Shown here: positions 50,416-58,755 of the stretch, piece by piece
Layout of the letters: every line of letters begins with the position of its first letter
Position numbering within the stretch: the stretch's first letter is position 1
From: Spongisporangium articulatum
GTDB taxonomy: Bacteria > Actinomycetota > Actinomycetes > Actinomycetales > Kineosporiaceae
DNA: 64,000 nt
Assembly (NCBI RefSeq): GCF_044465595.1
Contig: NZ_JBITLV010000002.1
Span: 248,001 to 312,000, forward strand
Reading direction: 5' to 3'
Made by a program: the position numbers and the translations under genes
The notes under the pieces: generated by a model
Databases searched by the model: none
Seen by the model: the letters and a program-made list of their open reading frames with translations, nothing else
Told to the model about the DNA's origin: nothing

Positions 50416-53400
50416 CTACGCCCAGCGACGGGTCGGCGGCTCGTCGCCCAGATGCTCGATCAGGGCGTTGGTCCGGGCGTCGACGTCCACCCCGAAAGCG
50501 CCCAGCGTGAGCCGCATCTGGTCGACCACGGCGACCAGCCGGGCCTGCCCGCCCAGGTTGTGCTCGGCCCGGATCACGTGCCGCCACAACTCCTGGTCGG
50601 TCGGCACGGCGCGCAACCCGGCCGCGGCCGCCTGCGCGGCGGCCACGTGGTCGCCGTCCTCCGCGCAGAGCGTGGCCAGGCGGCCCGCCGCCCGCAGCAC
50701 CAGGCCGTCGGCCTGCCGCTGCACCCCGGTGCGGGGCAGCCAGCTGTAGCCGCCGGTCACCACGCCCCCGGCCACCGGGCCGCGGACGAGATGCAGGGCA
50801 CGCAGCAGCAGTTCGTGCTCCATCTGGCGCGGTAGCCCGTGCTCGGCCCGGGAGACGAGGGAGCGCAGCACGTCCCAGTCGCACGGCAGCTGCGGCGACA
50901 GCCGCAGCCGACTGTCGTGGCCCTCGCGCAGCATGGGCACCCCGTCGGAGTCGGTGCCCAGCCAGTCCCGGACCAGCTCGATGGTCTCCTGCCGGACGTC
51001 CGGCGTGACCCCGAGCGGCCACACCGCGGCCCCGAGCACGCTCGGGTGCACTCCCGCCCGGTGCAGGGCCAGGTAGGCCACGACCTCCTCGGCCACGGCC
51101 CGTCGCGCCTCGTCGAGGGGGCCGGGTGCCCGGACCTCGACGGTGCCCAGCACCGAGACTCGGGCCGACGCCGAGGCCCAGGCCGCGTCGTCGGCGTCGG
51201 TGACGAGCTCCGGCCGGGGCCGGGTCGAGGGGGCTCCGGCCTCCCCGGCGGGGCGCGGGCCGCCGGCCCGTCGCCCGCGGTTCGACGGCCGGAACACCGG
51301 CTCGTCGTGCGCCTCGATCACCACGTCTCCCCCCGCGTCCGGTCCGGCGTCGGGGACCGCGGTGATCAGGGCGTGCGACCCGGTGCCCGGGTCGAACGGG
51401 TGCTGAGCCGGGCGGGCCGGGCGGGACGGCGGCCCGTCGGGCCGGTCGGCCGGGCGGGTCAGGCCGTGCGGCGGCGTCAGCAGCGGGACGACGACCGTCC
51501 CGCCCGCGTCCCCGTCGCCGAGGCTCGGCGGTGGGGTGGTCGACCCCGGCGGCCGGAACAGGCCGTCGCTGTCGTACCGGTCGTCGAGCGGTTCGCCCTC
51601 GTACCCGGCGGGCGGTCGGGTCGCGGTCGTGAACAGCGCGTGCAGCTGCTTGACGGTGGCGTCGGCCAGGCGGTGCGCGGTGACGTCGAGACCCAGCTGC
51701 TCACAGGTGATCCGCCCGCCCGGCTCCGCGACGATCTCCCACCGCGCACCGGCCATCCCGCCGACCACGACGACGGCCAGGTCGCCCCGGTGCATGGTCG
51801 CGACACGGGCCCGTTCCGCCGTGACCGGGTCGATCCCGGCCCCGTAGAGGGCCACCCGTTCCGGCCGGGAGCCGGGCAGCGGCCCGCCGCCGAGGAGCTG
51901 GGCGGTGGTGCGCGGGGGCGGGGCCCCGCCGTCCTGGGTCAGCCGGTCGGTCAGCTCGGTCGGGTCGAGGCACAGCGTCACCCGGCCCGCCGACAGCAGC
52001 GGCAGCTCGGCCGGCAACCCGGTGCCGTACACGTCGATTCCCCGCGACCACGGGTTCGCGGCCAGTCCCAGCGTGATCGCCCGGACCAGGCCGGTGGCCG
52101 TGGCCGGGTCGCCGGTGACCGCGATCGGACCGGCGGCCGCGCCGAGGTTCAGCAGGACGTCGCGGCCGCGCCCGTCGCGCCCGACCCCGACCAGCATCGG
52201 GAAGGCGCTCTCGCCGTCGCCGTTCAGGCCGCCGGCCACGTCGCGGGCCAGGCGCCAGGTGGCGCCGTCGTCGACGGTCTGCCAGGGCAGCGGCGGGTCG
52301 GGCTGCGGCACGGTCAGCCGCAACTCGATCGCGTCGTCCTCCGCGACCGCCGAATGGGCCTGCGGCAGCGGGCGTCCCGTGCCGTGGCACAGGCCGGGCA
52401 GGGACCGGACGGCCAGCTCCAGCAGGGCGCCCCGGTCGCCCGAGGCCGCGACGCGCAGGTCGACCTCGGTCTCCACGGCGCCGTTGTCCGGTTCGCCGCC
52501 CCCGCCCCGACGGCGGCGGACCAGGCCGACGAGCCCGAGCAGCGCCGCGGCCAGCAGGCCTGCACCGATCAGCTCCCACCGCGCGCCCGACAGGGTGGCC
52601 CGGGCCGCCTCGGCGATCTCCGCGGGAGTCGTTGCACCATCGGGGTTCTCGTCACGGGCCGCGTCGACCTGCGACGGGTCCGACCTGCCGCCCGACCCGC
52701 CGCCAGGCCCTCCGGTCGGGACCCCGCTGGGCCCGGACGACGGGGGCGCGCTGTGGGGCGCGACCGCGGCGGGGTGGGAGGGGGACTGCGTGGGGGACTG
52801 GGTTGGGCTCGCCGTGGCCGAGGCGCTCGCCGAGGCGGTGGTCGGGGCCTGCAGGTCGGTGGGCAGCGGGAAGTCGACCGGCGGCGGGATGCTGGCCGGC
52901 GGGGAGCTGGTCGGCGCGATCCTGACCGTCGGCTGCGCGCTCTGGTCCGGCGGTGACTGCGTGGGCCCGGAGTGCGTCGGGGACGCCGCGTGCGTGGGCG
53001 ACGCCGAGGGACTGGCCGAGGGACTGGCCGAGGGACTGGCCGAGGGACTGGCCGACGGGCCGGACGACGGCTGCGGCTCGGGCTCCGGGACGCTGGGCGT
53101 ACCGACCTGGTAACGCGGGACGCCGGTCGCGTCCTCCGGCATGACCAGGTGCCAGCCCGGCTGGATCAGCCGGGCCAGGTGCAGGTGACGACCGTCGGGC
53201 TGACGACGGCCCTCGTTGAGCCCGAAGATCTCCCGGTACCGGCGGCCGTCGCCGAGGTGCTTGTCGGCGATCTCCCACAGCGACTCGTGGTGGCGGCCCT
53301 TCGGCGGTTTCACGGTGTAGACGCGTTTGCCGACCAGGTCCGCGTCGGGGTCGGCCTTCGCCTCGCGCACCGCCGGGGCCGGCGCGACGGCCTGCTGCGG

Positions 53401-53919
53401 GGTCGCGACGGACCGCGAGACACCTTGCTGGGCAGAGACATTCACTCCGGAGGACGGTGCGACGGCCGCCTGCGCCTGACCGGTGGTGACGGCCAGGGTC
53501 GTGACCACCAGCACCGAGCCGACGAGCGTGCGGGCCAGACGCTGGCTGGGCCCGGACCACGGCACGGGCGCGGCCAGCAGCCCCCCGCGCAGCGCGGCCA
53601 CGACCTCGACGACGGTGCAGACCGCGAACTGCAGCCAGGCCAGCCAGGCCACCAGCACCAGGACGGCGACCACCTGCTCGGTGCCCAGGCGCCCGTCGAC
53701 GCTGGTGAAGGAGTCGCCGAGGACGCCTCCGTCCAGGCCGCCGAACCCGGGCGGCCCGGCCAGGACGAGCAGGAGCGCGGGTACGCCCACCAGCAGGGCC
53801 AGCAGGGCCACGGCCGCGGCGACACGTTCGAACGGCCCCCGCGGCGGTTCGTCGTCCAGCCCGTAACCCGGATGGAAACGCGCCGGGTCACGTGAGGTCC
53901 GCGTGCTGGGACTGGTCAC
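50416..53919 (-). CDS. Transmembrane LysM protein with C-terminal SARP-type winged helix/BTAD
   Basis: A 1167-residue protein of unusual layout. Three transmembrane segments (about 33-55, 83-110, 131-150) precede a LysM domain (198-262: KRVYTVKPPKG, ESLWEIADKHLGDG). A Ser/Pro/Thr linker with SPSAS repeats leads to a fourth transmembrane helix (about 451-472, LIGAGLLAAALLGLVGLV) followed by Arg-rich residues. After a long intracellular region come a winged-helix-like segment (from about 917, VSVLGTVEVRAPG) and a BTAD helical domain (about 1010-1160), as in SARP regulators. Topology would put LysM outside on peptidoglycan and BTAD inside. GTG 53919 overlaps the TadG-like stop, making it the last gene of the Tad operon. 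Whether it binds DNA is unproven. Confidence 0.85.
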   Translation of the reverse strand: MTSPSTRTSRDPARFHPGYGLDDEPPRGPFERVAAAVALLALLVGVPALLLVLAGPPGFGGLDGGVLGDSFTSVDGRLGTEQVVAVLVLVAWLAWLQFAVCTVVEVVAALRGGLLAAPVPWSGPSQRLARTLVGSVLVVTTLAVTTGQAQAAVAPSSGVNVSAQQGVSRSVATPQQAVAPAPAVREAKADPDADLVGKRVYTVKPPKGRHHESLWEIADKHLGDGRRYREIFGLNEGRRQPDGRHLHLARLIQPGWHLVMPEDATGVPRYQVGTPSVPEPEPQPSSGPSASPSASPSASPSASPSASPTHAASPTHSGPTQSPPDQSAQPTVRIAPTSSPPASIPPPVDFPLPTDLQAPTTASASASATASPTQSPTQSPSHPAAVAPHSAPPSSGPSGVPTGGPGGGSGGRSDPSQVDAARDENPDGATTPAEIAEAARATLSGARWELIGAGLLAAALLGLVGLVRRRRGGGGEPDNGAVETEVDLRVAASGDRGALLELAVRSLPGLCHGTGRPLPQAHSAVAEDDAIELRLTVPQPDPPLPWQTVDDGATWRLARDVAGGLNGDGESAFPMLVGVGRDGRGRDVLLNLGAAAGPIAVTGDPATATGLVRAITLGLAANPWSRGIDVYGTGLPAELPLLSAGRVTLCLDPTELTDRLTQDGGAPPPRTTAQLLGGGPLPGSRPERVALYGAGIDPVTAERARVATMHRGDLAVVVVGGMAGARWEIVAEPGGRITCEQLGLDVTAHRLADATVKQLHALFTTATRPPAGYEGEPLDDRYDSDGLFRPPGSTTPPPSLGDGDAGGTVVVPLLTPPHGLTRPADRPDGPPSRPARPAQHPFDPGTGSHALITAVPDAGPDAGGDVVIEAHDEPVFRPSNRGRRAGGPRPAGEAGAPSTRPRPELVTDADDAAWASASARVSVLGTVEVRAPGPLDEARRAVAEEVVAYLALHRAGVHPSVLGAAVWPLGVTPDVRQETIELVRDWLGTDSDGVPMLREGHDSRLRLSPQLPCDWDVLRSLVSRAEHGLPRQMEHELLLRALHLVRGPVAGGVVTGGYSWLPRTGVQRQADGLVLRAAGRLATLCAEDGDHVAAAQAAAAGLRAVPTDQELWRHVIRAEHNLGGQARLVAVVDQMRLTLGAFGVDVDARTNALIEHLGDEPPTRRWA
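53006..53053. repeat. Tandem 12-bp repeat, four units
   Basis: GAGGGACTGGCC is repeated four times without interruption inside the LysM-SARP gene, encoding the SPSA-type linker. It is a candidate slippage tract that would change linker length in frame (four residues per unit). Confidence 0.9.
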
Positions 53920-54365
53920 GGTGCCACCTCCTGGATGATCCCTACCGCCGGGCGTGCGGTCCCGGTCGCGGTGATGGTGAAGTCGTCGACGAAGATCAGG
54001 GAGAGCAGAGCGGTCTTCTGCTGCAGGGTCGCCGCAACGGTGACCTGGTTCGGGGTGGCCTGTACCCGGATGCCGCCGGCCGGGTAGCCGCGGGCGCGCA
54101 GGAACCGGGTGGTCGCGGCGCGGGCGGCGACCGGGTCGATCCGGACCAGCCCGTCGGCGCGCAGTTCGTCCTCGTCGAGGTGCGCCGAACCGGCGCGGGC
54201 GGCCTGCTCGACGTCGTCGGCGACCCGCTGGCGCGCGTTGATGGCCAGCCCGCCGTCGACCACCAGCCCGGCCAGCACGAGCAGCACGACCGCGAAGCCG
54301 ACCAGGAAGACCGTCGCCGCGCCACGGTCGTCACGGTCGTCCGAGCTGATCGAGGGGCCCTTCAT
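53916..54365 (-). CDS. TadG/TadE-like pilus assembly protein
   Basis: A 149-residue protein with the Tad pseudopilin pattern: DRGAATVFLVGFAVVLLVLA then GLVVDGGLAINARQRVADDV, i.e. a short basic head, a hydrophobic helix (about 15-36) and the DGG-ARQRVADDVEQAARAG motif common to helicase/secretion-neighbourhood TadE-like proteins. It probably forms part of the Flp pilus minor-pilin complex. ATG 54365 overlaps the upstream stop (ATGA); the stop overlaps the next GTG. Confidence 0.88.
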   Translation of the reverse strand: MKGPSISSDDRDDRGAATVFLVGFAVVLLVLAGLVVDGGLAINARQRVADDVEQAARAGSAHLDEDELRADGLVRIDPVAARAATTRFLRARGYPAGGIRVQATPNQVTVAATLQQKTALLSLIFVDDFTITATGTARPAVGIIQEVAP

Positions 54366-54766
54366 ACGACCCTCCGGTACACGTCCAGCGGCGCCGAGCT
54401 GGTGGCCGTGACCGACACGCTGCCCGGCAGCCCGAGCAACCCCAGCTGGTCGAAGGAGACCTTGCAGCGCAGCGTCGTGGTGATCGTGCCGCCCGCCACG
54501 AACGCCCCGCCCAGCCCCACCGCGGTGCAGTCGCGCCCGTCGAGGGTGGCGGCCGCCGTCCGGTTCGCCTCCCGGCGCGCGGCGGCGGGGGAGCGTTCCA
54601 GCGAGGCCGCGCGCACGGCGTCCCGGGTCGCGGCCTCGACCTCGCCACGGATGGCCACGTACCGGCCGAAGGCGACCACGAGCAGCAGGAAGGCCACGAG
54701 AACCGGTGCCACCAGCACCGTCTCGACGGCCATCGAGCCGCGGTCGGGACCTCGCCGGCGGATCAT
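54362..54766 (-). CDS. TadE-family minor pilin
   Basis: A 134-residue TadE-like protein. MIRRRGPDRGSMAVETVLVA with the following PVLVAFLLLVVAFGRYVA gives the G-x-x-x-V-E prepilin-like site and hydrophobic helix, with the conserved Glu at the fifth position of the mature form. The C-terminal part is a small beta-rich domain with one Cys pair (DGRDC, LRCKV). ATG 54766 overlaps the stop of the preceding TadE gene (ATGA). Confidence 0.9.
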   Translation of the reverse strand: MIRRRGPDRGSMAVETVLVAPVLVAFLLLVVAFGRYVAIRGEVEAATRDAVRAASLERSPAAARREANRTAAATLDGRDCTAVGLGGAFVAGGTITTTLRCKVSFDQLGLLGLPGSVSVTATSSAPLDVYRRVV

Positions 54767-55158
54767 GCGTCCGGCCTGAACTGCTCGACCGGCCCCTGGG
54801 CGGCCTGTGCGATGCCGGGCATCGGCAGACCGGGGACCACCTGCAGGCCGCGCCCGGTCACCGTGGCCCGCACCTGGTCGCCACCCGCGGGCCGCACCAC
54901 GACGACGACGTCGGTGAGCACCCCGCGCCCGACGCCCGCCGCGTACTCGCGGCCGCGGACCGTCCCGTCGTGCAGCGCCTGCGCCGACCCGCCGCCGGAG
55001 CGGGCCACCCGGGCCGCCTCCCGCGCGGCCGCCGACGCCGCCTGGTTGCCCAGGTAGAGCAACGACGCCTGCACCACGGCGAAGATGACGAAGAACAGGA
55101 TGGGCAGGTAGAGCGCCAGCTCGACCGTGGTCGCGCCGCGCTCGCGACGGCCCTCCCG
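54763..55158 (-). CDS. TadE-family minor pilin, start codon unresolved
   Basis: About 130 residues: RRERGATTVELALYLPILFF and then VIFAVVQASLLYLGNQAASA show the TadE prepilin motif and helix. No ATG, GTG or TTG lies in frame between the flp stop (55161-55163) and the motif; the codons read GGT CGG GAG GGC CGT CGC GAG CGC GGC GCG. GGGAGG at 55153-55158 looks like a ribosome-binding site, so a non-canonical start just after it, or a sequence error, is likely. The nearest upstream GTG (about 55325) would overlap flp by over 160 bp. The downstream GTG within AVVQAS would remove the signal. Coordinates are therefore approximate. Confidence 0.75.
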   Translation of the reverse strand, partial: REGRRERGATTVELALYLPILFFVIFAVVQASLLYLGNQAASAAAREAARVARSGGGSAQALHDGTVRGREYAAGVGRGVLTDVVVVVRPAGGDQVRATVTGRGLQVVPGLPMPGIAQAAQGPVEQFRPDA

Positions 55159-55160
55159 AC

Positions 55161-55457
55161 CTAGGGCGTGCCGCCGCCGTTCCCGCCACCGTTGCCCCCG
55201 CCACCGGTCCCGCCGCCGGTGTCGAAGTCGATGCTGTTCGCCTTGTCCCGCAACCGGTTCAGCAGGATGCCACCGACCACCACCGCGATGCCCACGGCCA
55301 GCGCCGAGATGATCACCCACTCCACGACGGATGCACCGCGGTCGCCGCGGCGCGCCAGCTCGCGGGCGTGGTCGGCCCGGGCCCGCAGCAGCATCTCCGT
55401 GAAGCCCGCGGGCGTCGTCGGGTCGAACACCAGGGGACCCGAGGGGCGGGTTCTCAT
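55161..55457 (-). CDS. Flp-type prepilin
   Basis: A 98-residue protein: a 38-residue hydrophilic leader, then RRGDRGASVVEWVIISALAV and GIAVVVGGILLNRL, which has the prepilin-peptidase site G-ASVVEW with Glu at +5 and a single hydrophobic helix. It ends in a Gly/Asn-rich tail. It is the likely main pilin of the Tad pilus. ATG 55457 follows GGAGGAG. It lies 45 bp after tadC, the widest gap in the operon, consistent with higher or separate expression. Confidence 0.9.
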   Translation of the reverse strand: MRTRPSGPLVFDPTTPAGFTEMLLRARADHARELARRGDRGASVVEWVIISALAVGIAVVVGGILLNRLRDKANSIDFDTGGGTGGGGNGGGNGGGTP

Positions 55458-55502
55458 GCGTACTCCTCCGTGAGCTGGACATCGAGGTGGTCATCGAGGT
55501 GG

Positions 55503-56423
55503 TCATGCGGTCAGCACCCGGGTGATCGCCGGGTAGATCAGGAAGATCAGGAAGCCCACCGCCAGGAGCAGCTGGGCGACGAGCATCGACTGCGAGCGCG
55601 CCTGCGCACGGCCCTCGGCGTCGGCCAGCTCGCTGCGGCGCAGGGACGCGGCCCGGGCGGTGAGCGACTCGCGGACCTTCGCGCCGTCGTCGGCGACGAG
55701 TTCCAGGGCGGCGGCCAGGTCGCGTAGCTGCGGGATGCCGGTCTCCTCGCCCAGCTCGCCGAGCGCCGTCCACTGCGTGACGCCCCGCCAACGCGCGGCC
55801 TCCAGGGTCTCGCGCAGCCGCAGCATCACCCAGCCGTCGCTCACGGCGGCCGCGGAGTTCAGCGCCTCGGGGACGCCGCGCCCGCCCGAGAGGTTCAGCG
55901 CGACCAGGTCGAGGAAGGACCCGACGACGTGCCGGAAGTCGCGCCGCCGGGCCCCGGCCCGGGACATCACGCGCGCGGTCGGCAGCAGGCCGCCGACCAG
56001 GGCGCCGAGCACGGCCCCCCACAGTGGGGTGGTCAGGGGCAGCTCGGTCAGGACGACGACCAGCGGGGTGAGCGCGAGCAGCGCGACCGCGGCCCCGGCC
56101 ACCGCACCGACCAGGCTGGCGGCCAGATGGGTCTCGACCGGACGCCCGGTCAGGGCCAGGTCGGAGCGCAGTCGCCACGGCAGGCTCACCCCCGACTCGG
56201 CCAGCGAGCGGGCGATCCGCCGGCCGAGGCGTTCCGCCGGGGCGGTACGGGCCCCGGTCGGGTGGTGGGCCGCACCGTCGTCGAGGAGTTCGCGCCGGGC
56301 GCGGTCGAGCCCGGCCAGCGCCCCGGCGGCGGACGCGCCCCGGGTGGCGGGCGGCTGCAGGACCAGGACGAGCAGCAGGACCCCCAGACCCGCGACCGCG
56401 CCGGCCAGCAGGACGGCGGTCAC
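55503..56423 (-). CDS. tadC: TadC, inner-membrane platform protein of the Flp pilus
   Basis: A 306-residue type II secretion F-domain protein. Hydrophobic segments lie at the N-terminus (VTAVLLAGAVAGLGVLLLVL), in the middle and at the C-terminus (SMLVAQLLLAVGFLIFLIYP). The T2SF core reads DLVALNLSGGRGVPEALNSA and RLRETLEAARWRGVTQWTAL. With TadB it forms the membrane platform for pilus extrusion. GTG 56423 overlaps the tadB stop by four bases. Confidence 0.93.
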   Translation of the reverse strand: MTAVLLAGAVAGLGVLLLVLVLQPPATRGASAAGALAGLDRARRELLDDGAAHHPTGARTAPAERLGRRIARSLAESGVSLPWRLRSDLALTGRPVETHLAASLVGAVAGAAVALLALTPLVVVLTELPLTTPLWGAVLGALVGGLLPTARVMSRAGARRRDFRHVVGSFLDLVALNLSGGRGVPEALNSAAAVSDGWVMLRLRETLEAARWRGVTQWTALGELGEETGIPQLRDLAAALELVADDGAKVRESLTARAASLRRSELADAEGRAQARSQSMLVAQLLLAVGFLIFLIYPAITRVLTA

Positions 56424-57367
56424 CGGACACCCTCCACGGCCCGCTCCTGCCCCAGGAACCGCGCGGGCAGGTCGTACTCGGACAGCCGGCGCAGCCAGAA
56501 GAACCCGGCGCCGAAGAACGCGACGACGATCGCCAGCACGAGCTGCCCGGCCGGGTGCCGGTACGGCTCCACGTAGCCGGGGTTGCCCAGCACCAGCAGC
56601 AGCACGAACAGCACGGTCACCCCGACGACGATCTGCACGCTGCGCCGGGTCGCCGCGCGCCCGGCGCTGACCCGGCCGCGCATCTCCAGTTCGGCGCGGG
56701 CCGACTCCGACAGCGACGTCAGCACCTGCCGCAGGCCCGGACCGCGCAGCCGCGAGTTGAGGATCAGGGCGGCCACGATCAGGTCGGCGCTGGTGTCGTC
56801 GAGGTCCTCGGCGAGGCGGCGCAACGCCGTCTCCAGCGGCACCCGCACGCGCAGCCGGTCGGCCAGCAGCCGCAGCTGCGGCGCGATCGGGGCCGGGGCG
56901 CTGCGGGCGGTCGCGATGATCGCCTGCTCCAGGCCGACCGCCCCGGCGATCGTGTCGCGCAACGACTCCGTCCAGATCGCCAGCGCCTCCAGCCGGGCCG
57001 CGGCCCGGCGTTCCGCTCGGCCCCCGCCCAGCAGGCTCGGCCAGGCCAGCGTCAGGGCCCCCGCCGCGACCGCCGCGACCGGCCAGCGGGTGACGACCAG
57101 GGTGAGCAGTGCCGCCCCGGCGGCCACCCCGACCCGGCGCCGGTGCCGCAGCAGCGGCGCGAACCAGGCGGACGTCGTCCGGCCGGGTTCCGCGGCACCG
57201 GTTCCGGAAGGCCCTGCGCCGGAGGCGTTCTCGGGTCGACGCCGGAGCGCCGAGACCAGCAGCAGGACGCCGCCCACGACCAGGGCCCCGGCGAGGGCGA
57301 ACCCGGCCGTCTCGGCCAGCGGCGCGAGCGTGGCCCCCGCGGCCGCCTCGACAGGGAGCGGGCCCAT
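56420..57367 (-). CDS. tadB: TadB, inner-membrane platform protein of the Flp pilus
   Basis: A 315-residue T2SF-domain protein. TM segments flank the F domain: an N-terminal pair (GFALAGALVVGGVLLLVSAL; AAVAAGALTLAWPSLL) and a C-terminal pair (IVVGVTVLFVLLLVLG; LVLAIVVAFFGAGFFW). The core is WTESLRDTIAGAVGLEQAII and LRLLADRLRVRVPLETALRR. ATG 57367 overlaps the tadA stop (ATGA), and its stop overlaps tadC's GTG. Confidence 0.93.
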   Translation of the reverse strand: MGPLPVEAAAGATLAPLAETAGFALAGALVVGGVLLLVSALRRRPENASGAGPSGTGAAEPGRTTSAWFAPLLRHRRRVGVAAGAALLTLVVTRWPVAAVAAGALTLAWPSLLGGGRAERRAAARLEALAIWTESLRDTIAGAVGLEQAIIATARSAPAPIAPQLRLLADRLRVRVPLETALRRLAEDLDDTSADLIVAALILNSRLRGPGLRQVLTSLSESARAELEMRGRVSAGRAATRRSVQIVVGVTVLFVLLLVLGNPGYVEPYRHPAGQLVLAIVVAFFGAGFFWLRRLSEYDLPARFLGQERAVEGVR

Positions 57368-58755
57368 CAGCCACCCCACCCCGGCTGCGCGAAACCGCCG
57401 CTGGTGAAGCCCTGCGGGTACCCGTTCGCGGGGGTGTGGCCCGGGTTCCCGTACCCCGCCCCGAGCTCGCCCGGCCGGTAACCGGCGGCGACCAGCTCGG
57501 GCAGGCACGCGACCGGTGCCGAGGGCGTCGCCCGGCCGTCGGGCCCCGGCGCGAACACCTCCGACGACAGCACCCGCCCGTCCACGCCGTTCACCTCGCG
57601 CACCGACGTGACCATCCGGCGCAGGGTGCCGCCGCGCTCGTAGTCGTTGCGCCGCTCCAGGAACACGACGAAGTCGATCGCGCCGGCGATCAGCATCATC
57701 GTCGCCTCCGTCGGCAGGCGTTCGGCGGACTGGATGGCGTACGTGCAGATCCGGTTGAAGACCTCCAGCGACGAGTTCGCGTGAATGGTCGACAGCGAGC
57801 CGTCGTTGCCCTGGCTCATCGCGTTCAGCATCGTGACGATCTCGTCGCCGAGCACCTCGCCGACGATCACCCGGCTCGGGTTCATGCGCAGCGAGCGGCG
57901 CACCAGCTCGGCCATCCCGATCGCGCCCTGGCCCTCGGAGTTGGCCAGCCGCTCCTCCATCGAGACCACGTTCGGGTGCAGGTCCTCGAACTCGCCGAGG
58001 CCCAGCTCGAGGGCGCGCTCGACGGTGATCAGCCGCTCGGAGGGCTCGATCTCGTGCGCGAGGGCCCGCAGCAGCGTGGTCTTCCCGGCGTTCGTCGCGC
58101 CCGCGATCATCACGTTCTTGCGGGCCCGGACGCAGGCCGACAGGAACGCGGCCAGTTCCGGCAGCAACGACCCCGACGCGACCAGGTCGTCGAGCGTCAC
58201 GCGCGACAGCCGCGACCGCCGGATCGAGACCGCCGGGCGTGGGCAGACCCCCATCAGCGCGCTCAGCCGGGAGCCGTCGGGCAGGCGCAGGTCGAGCTGC
58301 GGGTTGGCCGTGTCGAACGACCGGCTGGTCAGGCCCGAGTAGGCGCCGAGCAGCTGGATGAGTTCGACCAGTTCCTCGTCGGAGTCGGCGACCGGGTCGA
58401 CGAGCTGTTCGCGTCCGTCGGCATACCCGACGAAAACCCGGTCGCAGCCGTTGATGTCGATGTTCTCGATGGCCGGGTCGTCGAGCAGCGGCTGCAGCCG
58501 GCCGACGCCGTAGAGGGCCGCGTGGATGCCCTCGGCGAGTTCCAGCTCCTCCTCGGGTTCGGGGGGACGGCGGCCCGCCGCCAGCTCCGCGCGGGCGTGG
58601 GTGTCGAGCACCTGCCCGATCACCGCCCGGGCGTACTGCCGCTCGTCCTCCGGTGACATGGGCAGGACGCCGGCCGCCGCGTCCTCCTGGCGCTGCCGGG
58701 TCAGCTGGTCGGCCACCTGGCCGCGCAGGCTGCGCACCACCGACTGGTCGATCAC
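57367..58755 (-). CDS. tadA: TadA/CpaF secretion ATPase
   Basis: A 462-residue hexameric VirB11/CpaF-type ATPase that powers Flp pilus assembly at the cytoplasmic face. Walker A is GATNAGKTT with Lys225; Walker B is VIVGEVLGDE with Glu300; the Asp box and NDGSLSTIHANSS His box are also present. The C-terminal Gly/Pro/Asn tail of about 40 residues is outside the conserved fold. GTG 58755 overlaps the tadZ stop by four bases and fits the conserved N-terminal helix (VIDQSVVRSLRGQVADQLTR). Confidence 0.95.
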   Translation of the reverse strand: MIDQSVVRSLRGQVADQLTRQRQEDAAAGVLPMSPEDERQYARAVIGQVLDTHARAELAAGRRPPEPEEELELAEGIHAALYGVGRLQPLLDDPAIENIDINGCDRVFVGYADGREQLVDPVADSDEELVELIQLLGAYSGLTSRSFDTANPQLDLRLPDGSRLSALMGVCPRPAVSIRRSRLSRVTLDDLVASGSLLPELAAFLSACVRARKNVMIAGATNAGKTTLLRALAHEIEPSERLITVERALELGLGEFEDLHPNVVSMEERLANSEGQGAIGMAELVRRSLRMNPSRVIVGEVLGDEIVTMLNAMSQGNDGSLSTIHANSSLEVFNRICTYAIQSAERLPTEATMMLIAGAIDFVVFLERRNDYERGGTLRRMVTSVREVNGVDGRVLSSEVFAPGPDGRATPSAPVACLPELVAAGYRPGELGAGYGNPGHTPANGYPQGFTSGGFAQPGWGG

